The translations under genes were made by a program, and so were the position numbers. Positions 1-10,400 of a stretch of DNA of 64,000 nucleotides are shown one piece after another; the stretch's first letter is position 1, and every line of letters begins with the position of its first letter. The DNA comes from Spongiivirga sp046524175 (GTDB lineage Bacteria > Bacteroidota > Bacteroidia > Flavobacteriales > Flavobacteriaceae). Under the pieces are notes generated by a model. It was not told the DNA's origin and searched no databases. It saw only the letters and a list, made by a program, of their open reading frames with translations. The DNA lies in NCBI RefSeq assembly GCF_046524175.1, contig NZ_JBEFZF010000005.1:310001-374000 (forward strand), in the 5' to 3' direction.

Positions 1-2203
1 CTGCTTCACCTAGCCCATCCATCACCATTTTTCTATCTTTATTTGATATGGATTTTTGGATAATAGATTGATTTTTGATCAGTGTTTTTCTACTACTGTC
101 AAAAAAAGTGATTAACTCTTTTGATAGCCTAAAATTTTCTTGTGATGTCCTCTCCACTAATCCTTCAAAAAAGTGCAGGAATCTTCTTAAATAGTAAAGC
201 GTCACCATTGAAACCCCATTACCTACTAACGCATTATTAGCGTCATTCCACTCTGGGCGTTGTGTATTCATCCAAATACCCCCTTCAGGAATAAAATTTG
301 AAACTTTTGCCAAAACAGTGGCAAGCAATTTCTCGAGCAAGTTTACATGGTAAATGCCACCCTCAGAGTCTTTCAATAAAGCACCATCTGCTCCTATTCG
401 AACCCTTTCAATATCGATAGCCTTGTGCTGTTCTTCATCAAAAATAATGGTGTCCTTTGGGTTTTCTTGTATTGCATTATAATCCTTTATTTTATAAGGC
501 ACATTGGCATATACAAACATTGATTTACCAAAATAACCTCCTAATTTCTCTGGATAATGAGCTTCGATAAATTCTAAGAACTTTAGTAAGTAGATTATTT
601 GATGATCTCCCCAATAACCAATATATGACCACGGATCGTCTGGCTCAATGGTTTCCCAATCAAAACCGCCTTTTGTTACACGATACGGGTTATAACCATC
701 GAAGGTGGTTGCATTTAGGAACTTAAAGATCATTCCCTCAATAAACTCTGGATAGGAGTATGCCAAGGCTTCCCAATTTTGGAAAATATCGCGCCAGTTA
801 CCTTCATAGTCTAATAACTTTGACCCGTCTTGTGCTGTAGTATTGATTGAGAACTGATTCCAAGGTCTACTAGGGTCACCATGACGTCGGCTAAATTTTA
901 ACGGTAGATACTCTCTTACTAATCTTTGGAAATCGACATCAGAATCAGAAGCAATTTGCTTTTTAATATAATTGAGGTCAAATATTTCCGGAAGTTGAGC
1001 GAAGTCTTGCTTTTTTTCTTGATAGACATTGATATTTGCCTTCTTGATATACCGGATAAAATCTTGACGCTCTATTGTATAATTGTTGTCAAAAATGCCA
1101 CCCCGCATGATATTAAAAAGAGCGTTCGCAAAGTGTCTGGTATTACCTAATTTATCAGCCGTAAGCTGAATAGCATCGGTTGCCGCATTGAGTTTAAGCA
1201 GCTGTTCAGTCCCTAAGTTGATATCTGCTTCTACATCGGCAAATAACCTATCTTGATTTTTTAGTCTTTTAGAAATCTTATTAATATCAACCATCGTTTG
1301 ATTGACTTCCGCTGCAATAAGCCAATCTTTTTGATTACCCGCACCTAATTCGATATCTGCACAAACAAAGTACGCCCCTTTTTCAGCTTTTATATCGATT
1401 TCTTGGCTAACATCATGCCCCTTTCTAAAGTTGTTTAGTTGTAAAGACGATACCAGATATTTAGCATTTTTAAGTCCTGTTGACCATGCGGTAGTTGCTT
1501 TTAAGGCTTCGCTAGGCTCTGCTTTGTCAACAATAATGGCACTTAAGCCATAAATACCTAAACCTATTGAAGCTTGAAGCTCATTTCGTTTATAAGCATC
1601 TACCAAGTTACTACCCGAATTTTGCAAATTAGGATCAACACCATACGGCATGATATTTTGGATACCATCAAGCACAGTGATCAGGACATTCTCATTTGTA
1701 TTATTGATCAGGTTGGACTTTTTTACAAAACCAAATAATTCACTAGAGTTCCAATGATATCGAAAGGTAAGACCTAAATCGTCATTGATTTCTTCAAAAA
1801 CTAATTTGTTTCCAAACACATTTTTGTAAAGATTTCTGTGAATAGTATAGATTCCTAAATACTTCTCAGAAAAGGGTTCCCACAAGAATGTTTTCCCATT
1901 TTTGAGAACGTGTAATACGGTTTTATTACCTGTAATTTTTGAAGATTCCGTTATTTTATCATCCGTGTAGTAAGGAAACAAAGCGGATTTAGAATTCTGT
2001 CTTCCCGCAGACAAGCCTCCGTTGCTAGAAATAAACATCCAATGATTAGAAGCGCTTACCACACTCATAAAAAAGGAACGCATCGCATCATAATTCGAAA
2101 TCTTGTAGTATGATTCGTTTTCAAATTGAACAAGTTTTCCCGATATCTCTTTTGTATCAGAAATGACTTTTGAATTACCAATGTAGATCTCTTTTTTAGA
2201 CAT
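1..2203 (-). CDS. Glycoside phosphorylase-like protein (GH94/GH149-type), partial
   Basis: An open frame runs on the minus strand from an ATG at 2203 to the left edge, giving 734 residues without a stop, so the C-terminus lies outside the window. There is no signal peptide (it starts MSKKEIYIGNSK), so the protein should be cytoplasmic. Residues 1 to about 270 look like the N-terminal beta-sandwich of inverting disaccharide/glucan phosphorylases. The later part looks like an alpha/alpha barrel, with a GNWRDIFQNWEAL stretch near residue 468 and GYWGDHQIIYLLKF near residue 525; these recall the catalytic-acid and substrate-binding segments of GH94-like enzymes. A beta-1,3-glucan phosphorylase (GH149 or GH161) would fit the laminarin locus upstream, releasing glucose-1-phosphate from imported oligosaccharides. 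The family call is from pattern memory only; another (alpha/alpha) barrel family is possible. Confidence 0.5.
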   Translation of the reverse strand, partial: MSKKEIYIGNSKVISDTKEISGKLVQFENESYYKISNYDAMRSFFMSVVSASNHWMFISSNGGLSAGRQNSKSALFPYYTDDKITESSKITGNKTVLHVLKNGKTFLWEPFSEKYLGIYTIHRNLYKNVFGNKLVFEEINDDLGLTFRYHWNSSELFGFVKKSNLINNTNENVLITVLDGIQNIMPYGVDPNLQNSGSNLVDAYKRNELQASIGLGIYGLSAIIVDKAEPSEALKATTAWSTGLKNAKYLVSSLQLNNFRKGHDVSQEIDIKAEKGAYFVCADIELGAGNQKDWLIAAEVNQTMVDINKISKRLKNQDRLFADVEADINLGTEQLLKLNAATDAIQLTADKLGNTRHFANALFNIMRGGIFDNNYTIERQDFIRYIKKANINVYQEKKQDFAQLPEIFDLNYIKKQIASDSDVDFQRLVREYLPLKFSRRHGDPSRPWNQFSINTTAQDGSKLLDYEGNWRDIFQNWEALAYSYPEFIEGMIFKFLNATTFDGYNPYRVTKGGFDWETIEPDDPWSYIGYWGDHQIIYLLKFLEFIEAHYPEKLGGYFGKSMFVYANVPYKIKDYNAIQENPKDTIIFDEEQHKAIDIERVRIGADGALLKDSEGGIYHVNLLEKLLATVLAKVSNFIPEGGIWMNTQRPEWNDANNALVGNGVSMVTLYYLRRFLHFFEGLVERTSQENFRLSKELITFFDSSRKTLIKNQSIIQKSISNKDRKMVMDGLGEA

Positions 2204-2229
2204 TCATGCTAATTATAGTTCGTAATGAG

Positions 2230-2264
2230 TTTTTAAAAAGGTTGGTGTCATCAAACACCAACCT
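2230..2264 (-). terminator. Intrinsic terminator or attenuator between lipoprotein and phosphorylase-like gene
   Basis: Read on the minus strand, AGGTTGGTGT and ACACCAACCT form a perfect 10-bp stem with a six-base loop, followed directly by a T-rich run. It lies 50 bases after the stop codon of the PKD lipoprotein gene and about 27 bases before the start of the phosphorylase-like gene. It should end or reduce transcription of the upstream glucan operon, so that the cytoplasmic enzyme is expressed at a lower level or from its own promoter. Confidence 0.75.
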
Positions 2265-2313
2265 CTTATACTTGTTTTAGGATATGGGGTTATGTTCGCT
2301 AAAACTTTGATTA

Positions 2314-5064
2314 TTAAATTTCTGTCACTACAACATCATCAATAAGCACCTCCCCAGCACAAGTGGCAGCACCGCCACATGTGGCTTGGATGAGTAACGA
2401 TATCCCTTCGTCTATAGCTGCATCCGTTGTAAAAGTACCTGTATAGGTTTCCCAAACGTCCACCGTACTGGTTCCCGCATTACCTAAATCATGTTGTACG
2501 GCGCCATTCGCTGAACGTTCTGAAAATGCCAGTACTTGAAGTATTGAGCCATCTACGAAAGCAGACGTAATTTTATATTTAAAAGTAACTTGAATGTTCT
2601 GATTACCCGCTACAGATGCCGCAAATCGTTCTTGTTTAAGATTCGGTACTTGGGCTGGACCTGTTGTTAATCTCGCCGAATACGTGCCAGTATTCGCATC
2701 AGTATCAATAACTGTTACCGCACCACCACCTGCGTTGAGTTGCCAGCATGCGCCATCGCCTGAGTTGGCTTCAAACCCACCATTGGATAATAACTCTCCC
2801 ATTGGAGGTGCTGGGCAGCCACCACCCCCTCCGGTGCTACCGTTACTACATAATCGTATATTGTCAAACTGTATTGTCCAATCTGCACTACCATCACCAG
2901 CCGTTCCGTTATCCATGATCAGGGTGATAGCTGTAGCCGATCCCATATTGTTTGCAACAGTACTGAAATCATAGGTGATCGTCTCCCAGCCCATCCCGGA
3001 TGTCGGAACCACCACTTCTATATTAAGTCCTTCTAGCTTGAATAACAATTGTCTTGCCGCTTGGGAGTTCACATCAATAGAAAACACACCCGCATTAAAG
3101 TTGATGTCAGGATCTACCTCGATGGTGACACCTCCAAATACCTCACCGGCATTCTTAACATACTGCCCAATCTTAGCGCTCGTGTTTACCGATGTATCAG
3201 GATTGTCTATGATTGTACCAACACCACCGCCGAAGTTGTTGAAGATACTGTCGTCAGCAGTTTCAAAATCGTTGACTAGATCACCACCACAATCTTCTAA
3301 TGAATTACCCCCTCCGGTGCTACCGTTACTACACAATCGTATATTGTCAAACTGTATCGTCCAATCTGCACTACCATCACCAGCTGTCCCGTTATCCATG
3401 ATCAGGGTGATAGCTGTAGCCGATCCCATATTGTTTGCAACAGTACTGAAATCATAGGTGATCGTCTCCCAGCCCATCCCGGATGTCGGAACCACCACTT
3501 CTATATTAAGTCCTTCTAGCTTGAATAACAACTGTCTTACCGCTTGTGAGTTCACATCAATCGAAAACACACCAGCGTTAAAGTTGATGTCAGGATCTAC
3601 CTCGATGGTGATACCTCCAAATACCTCACCGGCATTCTTTACGTACTGCCCAATCTTAGCGCTCGTATTTACCGATGTATCAGGATTATCAATGATTGTA
3701 CCAACACCACCGCCGAAGTTGTTGAAGATGCTGTCGTCAGCCGTTTCAAAATCGTTGACTAGATCACCACCACAATCTTCTAATGAATTACCACCTCCGG
3801 TGCTCTCGTTACTACATAATCGTATGTTGTCAAACTGTATTGTCCAATCTGCACTACCATCACCAGCTGTCCCGTTGTCCATGATTAGGGTGATAGCCGT
3901 GGCTGATCCTATATTGTTTGCAACAGTACTGAAATCATAGGTGATCGTCTCCCAGCCCATCCCGGATGTCGGAACCACCACTTCTATATTAAGTCCTTCT
4001 AGCTTGAATAACAATTGTCTTACCGCTTGTGAGTTCACATCAATCGAGAATACCCCCGCGTTAAAGTCGATGTCAGGATCTACCTCGATGGTGATACCTC
4101 CAAATACCTCACCGGCATTCTTAACATACTGCCCAATCTTAGCGCTCGTGTTTACTGAAGTATCAGGATTGTCTATGATTGTACCAACACCACCGCCGAA
4201 GTTGTTGAAGATACCGTCGTCAGCCGTTTCAAAATCGTTGACCAATTCACCGCCGTCACATGCGTCAAGAGAACCACCACCACCTGTCATCGTTTCCGTC
4301 TGTTGAATATCATCAATATAGAAGGTACCTGGGGTAGTACCAGGGCCATCTACAAAAAGTGTTAGTCTTTCGTAGCTCGCTGATTCGGTAAATGAGAATT
4401 GTATTTCTTCCCAGCCGGAACCACCATGGCTTGCAACTGTTTCTACGGAAGCAGCGCTGCCCTCTTCTAATTTCAGTAGTACGTTAATCGCTGATTCTGA
4501 CCAGAAATTCATTTTTATGGTCTTTTCAGTTGTCAAATCAATTGATGATACTACATTAAAAAAGATTCCTTCAAAGGCTGCACCAATGTTAGTAATAGCT
4601 CCTACTTGAGAGGCTACATCGTTCGTTCCTCCCGGAGCTGGATTATCAACAACTTCAAAACTCGCACCTCCAAAAGTGCCTGCATTGTAGTTCACATTCG
4701 AGCTATCAAATGTTATTGGTAACATAACTCCCTCTGGAATACTTATTGTAATTTCATCTTCAAACGTATCAGATGCTCCTGCAACATTCATTGCCTTTAA
4801 GGCTACGGTATATGTTCCCGTCTCATAAGTTTTAATCGGATTGATTTCTGTAGAACTAGTCCCGTCACCAAAATCCCATTCGTATGCAGTGGCTTCCTCA
4901 GATATATTAATGAACTTTACTGTTCCCGTATCTTCATTTAAAGTAAAGGTGAATCCTGAAACTATTTTTGGCAAATTATTGGTATCATCTTCATTACATC
5001 CAAAAATGGTAAACACCAAAATAAATAGCGAAATCCTTTTAAATTGTTGAAATAAATTGTTCAT
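2314..5064 (-). CDS. PKD-domain surface glycan-binding lipoprotein with three repeated CBM-like modules
   Basis: This 916-residue lipoprotein has a short signal peptide ending in a lipobox (IFGC, Cys23) followed by NEDD, which suggests surface display. Residues 35-110 form a PKD domain with the WDFGDG signature. Residues 115-258 look like a first beta-sandwich carbohydrate-binding module. Three nearly identical 161-residue modules follow (about 266-426, 427-587 and 588-748), each joined by a Gly-rich linker. The last 160 residues are a different CBM4/9-like jelly roll starting GELLSNGGFE. No catalytic site is seen. Beside a GH16 laminarinase, it most likely binds beta-1,3-glucan at the cell surface and feeds the degradation system. 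It starts 15 bases after the laminarinase stop, in the same operon. Binding specificity is inferred from context. Confidence 0.85.
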   Translation of the reverse strand: MNNLFQQFKRISLFILVFTIFGCNEDDTNNLPKIVSGFTFTLNEDTGTVKFINISEEATAYEWDFGDGTSSTEINPIKTYETGTYTVALKAMNVAGASDTFEDEITISIPEGVMLPITFDSSNVNYNAGTFGGASFEVVDNPAPGGTNDVASQVGAITNIGAAFEGIFFNVVSSIDLTTEKTIKMNFWSESAINVLLKLEEGSAASVETVASHGGSGWEEIQFSFTESASYERLTLFVDGPGTTPGTFYIDDIQQTETMTGGGGSLDACDGGELVNDFETADDGIFNNFGGGVGTIIDNPDTSVNTSAKIGQYVKNAGEVFGGITIEVDPDIDFNAGVFSIDVNSQAVRQLLFKLEGLNIEVVVPTSGMGWETITYDFSTVANNIGSATAITLIMDNGTAGDGSADWTIQFDNIRLCSNESTGGGNSLEDCGGDLVNDFETADDSIFNNFGGGVGTIIDNPDTSVNTSAKIGQYVKNAGEVFGGITIEVDPDINFNAGVFSIDVNSQAVRQLLFKLEGLNIEVVVPTSGMGWETITYDFSTVANNMGSATAITLIMDNGTAGDGSADWTIQFDNIRLCSNGSTGGGNSLEDCGGDLVNDFETADDSIFNNFGGGVGTIIDNPDTSVNTSAKIGQYVKNAGEVFGGVTIEVDPDINFNAGVFSIDVNSQAARQLLFKLEGLNIEVVVPTSGMGWETITYDFSTVANNMGSATAITLIMDNGTAGDGSADWTIQFDNIRLCSNGSTGGGGGCPAPPMGELLSNGGFEANSGDGACWQLNAGGGAVTVIDTDANTGTYSARLTTGPAQVPNLKQERFAASVAGNQNIQVTFKYKITSAFVDGSILQVLAFSERSANGAVQHDLGNAGTSTVDVWETYTGTFTTDAAIDEGISLLIQATCGGAATCAGEVLIDDVVVTEI
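2831..4270 (-). repeat. Three tandem 483-bp coding repeats
   Basis: The stretch consists of three direct copies with a period of exactly 483 bp; for example CCGGTGCT starts at 2831, 3314 and 3797. The copies differ by scattered single bases, many of them synonymous, and the period is a multiple of three so the frame is kept. Near-identity at the DNA level points to recent duplication or ongoing gene conversion, and copy number may vary between strains. Antisense open frames of 160 codons repeated at the same spacing are by-products of this structure. Confidence 0.95.
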
Positions 5065-5079
5065 AATCTTGTTCTGTTG

Positions 5080-5976
5080 TTAGTTTAATTCGGTGTTTTT
5101 GTAGACTCTTACATAGTCAACAAGCATCGTTTGTGGAAAGACTGTTTCTGCATTTGGAGATCCTACAAAAGAGCCCCCAACTGCTAGATTCATTAGTATA
5201 AAAAATGGCTTATTGAAAACCCATTCTCCTGTTACATCGGCTGGTGTAATCTGATTGTATAAAACATCATCTACATAAAAATTAATCTTTTCTGGACTCC
5301 ATTCGATGCCAAAAACATGAAAGCCCGTGTCGAAACGATCATTTGGCAAGGTATACTCTTTAGAAATAGCATTTCCTCCATTATACCCAGGACCATGTAC
5401 ACTTCCTATTAATACACTAGGGTTTTGCCCTCTATATTCCATAATATCAATTTCTCCAGCAGCTGGCCAAGGATTTTCATCAATATCAGCTCCAAGCATC
5501 CAAAAAGCCGGCCAAATACCTTGACCGTAGGGTAGGCGAATTCTAGCTTCGAAACGTCCGTATTGTTGTTCAAATTTATCCTTCGTCAATAGCCTTGCAG
5601 AGGTGTATTGCGACCCTTCAAATGATTCTTGATTGGCGGTAATTAATAAAACACCATTTTGTACTGTTACATTCTCAGTTCGATCGGTGTAGTATTGTAA
5701 TTCATTATTTCCCCAGCCATTTTCGCCGGTACCAATATCAAATCCCCATACCGAACTATTTGGAGCTCCATCATTATCAAACTCTTCCTGTAGTATCAGT
5801 TGATCAAACTGGGTAACTTGTTGTGTCTCATCAGTATCACAGCTGATTAATAGTAACACTGTAAGCACCACCAACAAACTGATCATTGAAAAACTAAGCC
5901 TTTTTTCACATAGGAAACGCCACTCCGAACTGTTTCGAGCAACGACCTTTTCTTTATTTTCTTTATACATTTTCAT
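5080..5976 (-). CDS. GH16 laminarinase (endo-beta-1,3-glucanase) lipoprotein
   Basis: The 298-residue protein is a glycoside hydrolase family 16 enzyme. Its catalytic signature is GEIDIMEYRG, with Glu175 as nucleophile, Asp177 between, and Glu180 as acid/base; the one-residue insertion (EIDIME) is the laminarinase/lichenase form. The aromatic segment GQGIWPAFWML and the C-terminal LMNLAVGGSF are also typical of laminarinases. A hydrophobic stretch ends in LLISC (Cys46), so it is probably anchored to the outer membrane. The N-terminus is uncertain: the first 30 residues before MISLLVV are unusual, and a start at 5886 would give 268 residues, but the basic residues expected in a signal peptide lie upstream of that Met. 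It should cleave laminarin at the surface, next to the glycan-binding lipoproteins on either side. Confidence 0.92.
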   Translation of the reverse strand: MKMYKENKEKVVARNSSEWRFLCEKRLSFSMISLLVVLTVLLLISCDTDETQQVTQFDQLILQEEFDNDGAPNSSVWGFDIGTGENGWGNNELQYYTDRTENVTVQNGVLLITANQESFEGSQYTSARLLTKDKFEQQYGRFEARIRLPYGQGIWPAFWMLGADIDENPWPAAGEIDIMEYRGQNPSVLIGSVHGPGYNGGNAISKEYTLPNDRFDTGFHVFGIEWSPEKINFYVDDVLYNQITPADVTGEWVFNKPFFILMNLAVGGSFVGSPNAETVFPQTMLVDYVRVYKNTELN

Positions 5977-6000
5977 GAATTTTTTATTCGTTATTGGTCT

Positions 6001-7413
6001 TTACTCTGTGTAGAAATAGATGTTATCAAGTATAAAATCAGGGCCAGCTACTAATATCAACGCGCCCAAATTATTTTTTTGACTAGCCAAGTCTCCACCT
6101 AGCGGTATGTCGAATGATGTCCATTGACCAACGGTTAATCCTGTTAAATCAAATCGGAAATCTTTATCATCTACAATTGGGAATCCGGTATTTGGATCTG
6201 TTTCTAGTATTTGATTGGCTCCCACATCGCGAATTTGAAGTCCAACTTCTGTCCCCGCATTTTGTACATAAACATCAACATGTAAAAAGCCTAAACCAGA
6301 AGCGTCTACCGGATTATTAAAAACAATTCCCGTAAAATTATTATTGGAATAAGACAACACCGAATTGCCATTAGTAACAATTACCTCAGCCTGTGTTGTA
6401 GAGCCTCCAAAGCCTGGTGCAAAGTTAATTTCCGTATCGTTGGTATATGCATCACTAAAAATTGACTTTACATTGGCTGCCGGTCTTGTCGGAACTGGTG
6501 AAGGCTGTAAACTCCCGCTTGATGTTATTTCTAAAGAACCTTGAGCAAGAACCCCTCCTAATAAAGCTGTAATAGTAGTTGTTCCTTCACCTATAACCGA
6601 AATTTCCCCTAACTCATTCACCGTGGCAACATCAGTATCAGACGATGTAAAATTGAAATAAGAAGGAGCTGCTTCTACAGTTTGATTAACTCCCGACTCA
6701 AGATTAAATGTCTGCGTAAGTCCGCTTGCTTGGATGATGGAACCCGTAAATGTCCCTTGTGTAAGATCTTGACCAGAAAAAATAGCTGGCCTTGGTTGCG
6801 CTACTGTACCTAGTTTTTCAAATTTTACTTCATCAAACCAAAGAATATATCCGCCTTCATCTCCTTCAAATGAAGCGCCCTCTGCTAACCAGAATAATCC
6901 TGTTTGATCAATAAGTTTTGAGGAATCTGGTATCGGAATGGTATACTTTTCCCATCTCGTGCTTACGGCTAAGCCACTTAACGCGACTCTAAATTTATTA
7001 GCAGTCTCACCGCTAAGACCATATCCTATTTCATTTATTGTTGCTGATTTGGAAGCTTTAGCATAAAATGTAAGTGCATCGAAACTTGAAAGGTCCCTAT
7101 TCACTGTAGTATTAAACGTTGCACCAACAAAACCATTTCCAAATGCTGGAACGTCAAATCGCATAGCGCCATTACCGGAAAAGGTTTCATCAGAAACTAC
7201 ACTAAATGCTTCAGGATCAGCCCCTGCACCAACAAAAGGGAAGTAGTCTAATCCAGGTGAAAAATTGTCCAGAAAAACATCCCCGTTTGGTGTGAATGTA
7301 GCGAAATCTACATCATCTGAAAATTCTCTTTCACAGCCACTAACAATGAATAGAAAACATCCAATCATCATTAGTCTTATAACCGATATATCTATAATTT
7401 TTTTCATTTTCAT
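6001..7413 (-). CDS. Surface glycan-binding lipoprotein with Ig-like linker domain
   Basis: This is a 470-residue predicted lipoprotein with lipobox IVSGC (Cys27). Residues about 45-200 form a beta-sandwich resembling carbohydrate-binding modules (GYILWFDEVKFEKL at its end). Residues about 205-298 resemble a bacterial Ig-like group 2 domain (TDVATVNELGEISVIGEGTT). The C-terminal 150 residues form a second jelly roll ending FILDNIYFYTE, a typical CBM ending. No catalytic residues are seen. It lies 5 bases after the glycosidase-barrel gene and 24 bases before the laminarinase gene, so the three are co-transcribed. A role in capturing beta-glucan at the surface is inferred from architecture and position. 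Confidence 0.8.
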   Translation of the reverse strand: MKMKKIIDISVIRLMMIGCFLFIVSGCEREFSDDVDFATFTPNGDVFLDNFSPGLDYFPFVGAGADPEAFSVVSDETFSGNGAMRFDVPAFGNGFVGATFNTTVNRDLSSFDALTFYAKASKSATINEIGYGLSGETANKFRVALSGLAVSTRWEKYTIPIPDSSKLIDQTGLFWLAEGASFEGDEGGYILWFDEVKFEKLGTVAQPRPAIFSGQDLTQGTFTGSIIQASGLTQTFNLESGVNQTVEAAPSYFNFTSSDTDVATVNELGEISVIGEGTTTITALLGGVLAQGSLEITSSGSLQPSPVPTRPAANVKSIFSDAYTNDTEINFAPGFGGSTTQAEVIVTNGNSVLSYSNNNFTGIVFNNPVDASGLGFLHVDVYVQNAGTEVGLQIRDVGANQILETDPNTGFPIVDDKDFRFDLTGLTVGQWTSFDIPLGGDLASQKNNLGALILVAGPDFILDNIYFYTE

Positions 7414-7418
7414 CTGTC

Positions 7419-10400
7419 TTATTTACCAATGTTAATATGAATGTATGTTCTTATTTCCCATTCGTTACCGTTAGGAAAACCAACAGGACTAATTATTGGT
7501 GAAGTAGCAAATTCTTCGGCCACATTTGGAGAATATCGAGGCGAAAATTCATTCATTGATCTCCATGTGCCTCGAATTCCTATTTGCGTACTCGGTAGAA
7601 TAAACCAATCTGGCTTACCGATCGTAGTTGAAATGTCTAACATCAATTGCGCAGGATATGTTAAGTTAAAGTCGCGATGATAATCGAAGGGCCCCCAATC
7701 ATTTACTTTAAAAGTATGCTGAAACTTAACATTCTTGTAAATAACTCTTACATCTCCTCCATAACGTTCAATTAATCTAGCATCGCTACCATTGGCCTGA
7801 GCGTTGCCGAAATATAAATTTGCAATTAACCCAAGATCAGGACTAACTTTTGAAATAATCTTTGTGTGTGTTTCCCACAAATCAGTTGCGGGTGCAGAAT
7901 TAGGAAAAGCGAATATGGTACGATTAGCTAAAAATCCGATATGTGCATCTTGTGTGGTTGGAAGGTGACGATACACAAAACCGGCACTTATTGCCAACTT
8001 GGCATCTTCTGAACGATCAGCATCCCAAGCATACATCCATGTTCCTGGTGTAGGATCATAGGTAAATAACAATTCCCCAGCGGTTGTTTCCCTATTAGCT
8101 CGTACCGAAAATGGGTCTACTAGTATATTTCTTATTCTACCAGGGCTACCCACATCATTTGGCATAGGGTCTACTAGTGGTTTTTGCCATAAAAAGTTAG
8201 GGGCTATCTGCCAGTCTCCCACCGTGAATGTAAAACCAGTTAAGAAATTAGATTGATTGCCACTTCCGTTATCTCTTAGTTTCCAACCAGTAAATGTTTG
8301 GGTTTGATCTACGCCTCCATTAGCGACTAATCCCATAACTCCACCTTGAGCGTACCAATTAAACTTACCTCCCTCATACGTAATTTTAGCCTTTCCGCCC
8401 CAATTGTCAGTGTTTTGAATTTTGTCCGTGAAAACGGTATAATTTCCTGGGCCTCCTCTAACATCTTGAAAAGAACTACCATTTAAAGGACTTCCGCCCC
8501 ATATACCTCCTAAGGTCAACCCGAATTTTCCAAATTCTCGCTCAACAACAAGTGTTGCTCTTTCTGTCGGCCATGGAGGAATCACACCACTGCGAACTAG
8601 ATTTGGATCTAATACCCGTTGCCCAGTTTCATCAAAAGTAACTTCTCTATCTAGATCTCGATGGTAAATACCAGTAACATCCCAATCGCCAAGTTTACGA
8701 CCATATTTTAATAATACTGTTGGATTTGCACCCCACCAAAGTTGAGGCCCAAATGCTGCTTTAAAACCTTTGAATGCATTCTTACCATTGAATTCCATTC
8801 CAAGAATCTCTCCATTGTAGATGTCGAGATTAGGACCATAATTGGCTTCTGGATATAGTCCGAAAAAATCACCTTCGTACCCCCAATGATAGTGACCCGT
8901 TCGATAAAATCCTTTGATATCGGCAAGTTTGGTATTCCATTCGAACTCCGCATTGTATACGCGCACCCTGTTGAAATCTGCTATTTCAACATCCAAATTA
9001 TTTCCAGCATCAACACCTTGTACTGTTACTGGTCTACCCACATTTTCATAAAAAATTTCATCAATCGGGTTTTCTGCAACGTTACCAAGCACATTAAAAT
9101 TAACATTGGCACGCATATTGGGTGCTGGTTTTCCTTCAACTCCAATATAATATGACTGCATATGATCAAAACCCAGCTGATTTGGAAATACGTTTGCATT
9201 CGGATCTTCATTTTCGGGAGTTGTTATAAGACTGCCGCCCGTATTAAAAGTGGAGAATTCTGCTCGCAGCATGCTTAGTCTTATTTTACTTGAACCCTCA
9301 GCTTCCAAGGCGGCTTTATCACCTCTAGCTTTTAAAACCGCATCCATTAATTGAATATTATTAAAATGGTTATTAATGAATTCGAGGCTCATGCCATCAT
9401 CATAAGGGTTTATCTGATGCGCTTCTTTTAAAGCATAATAGGCTGCTCTTGGGTATAATTCATATAATCCTCTAGCATCGGTCGGGCCCTTAGCGGCTAT
9501 ACCAAACCATTCTTCATTCATATTGTTATCACCTTCTTTGGCTTGATCTCGGCTATAACCACCATTAGGCCAAACAGCAATATTATCATGAACATCCAAA
9601 TTTTCAGTTTGTTTATATTTCCACCAACCATCGGAAAATTGAAATGTAAAACCTCCAATTGAATTATTGGCCTTACCAAGACCAGAGGCATTCTCATAAA
9701 TTTCTTTCCAATTACCGGTCATATAATATGCCTGAGAATATTGATCTTCTTTGTTGTCTCTTGCATTGAAAGCATCAGCCCCAAATTCTGCAAAGAGTAT
9801 TGGTAAATTCAGTTCATCTTTAACTTTTTGAAATGCATCTCCAAAAGAAATTCCTCGATACATATTAGTTCCATAAATATCAATGTCTTTGCATTCTTCC
9901 TTTACAATATCAAGAAAACCTAAATCTCCATTACATATAGCAACTGGATGCGACTGGTCTATTGCCTTTACTTCCTTTGTAGCATCATTAAACGCACGGT
10001 ATAAATATCTAGCTGCCGCTCTAGTTTTTTCTCCATCATCAATAGGAATAGCTTCAGTTTCTGCACCTGTCCATACAAGGTGGTAATTATTCTCATTACC
10101 AATCATATACAATAATAGTCCTGGAGTGTTTTTGTAAGTATTTGCCATTGTTCTAGCCTCATCCATTAAAACTTCAAGAGTGGCAGGATCTGAATAGTCC
10201 GTTTGTGGTGTCCAGGCACCATTTATTGTAAGTCCGTATGCACCAAAGGTGATATTTAACATAGTATAAATACCATAGTTCTCATATATATACTTAATCC
10301 ATTTAGGTTTTAAGTCATATGTTCTAATGGCATTAACACCCATGTTTTTTAACAAGGACATTTCACTATCTAGAGCAGACTTTATGATATCGTCAGATCT

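Noticed and set aside
926..1150. Plus-strand open frame of 74 codons
   Set aside because: It lies antisense inside the continuous phosphorylase-like frame and has no recognisable protein features.
2975..3940. Repeated 160-codon plus-strand open frames
   Set aside because: They are antisense to the 483-bp repeats of the PKD lipoprotein gene and have Pro/Ser-rich shadow composition.
2831..4270. Periodic repeats as a CRISPR array
   Set aside because: The unit is 483 bp, coding in one frame, with no short repeat-spacer structure and no cas genes.
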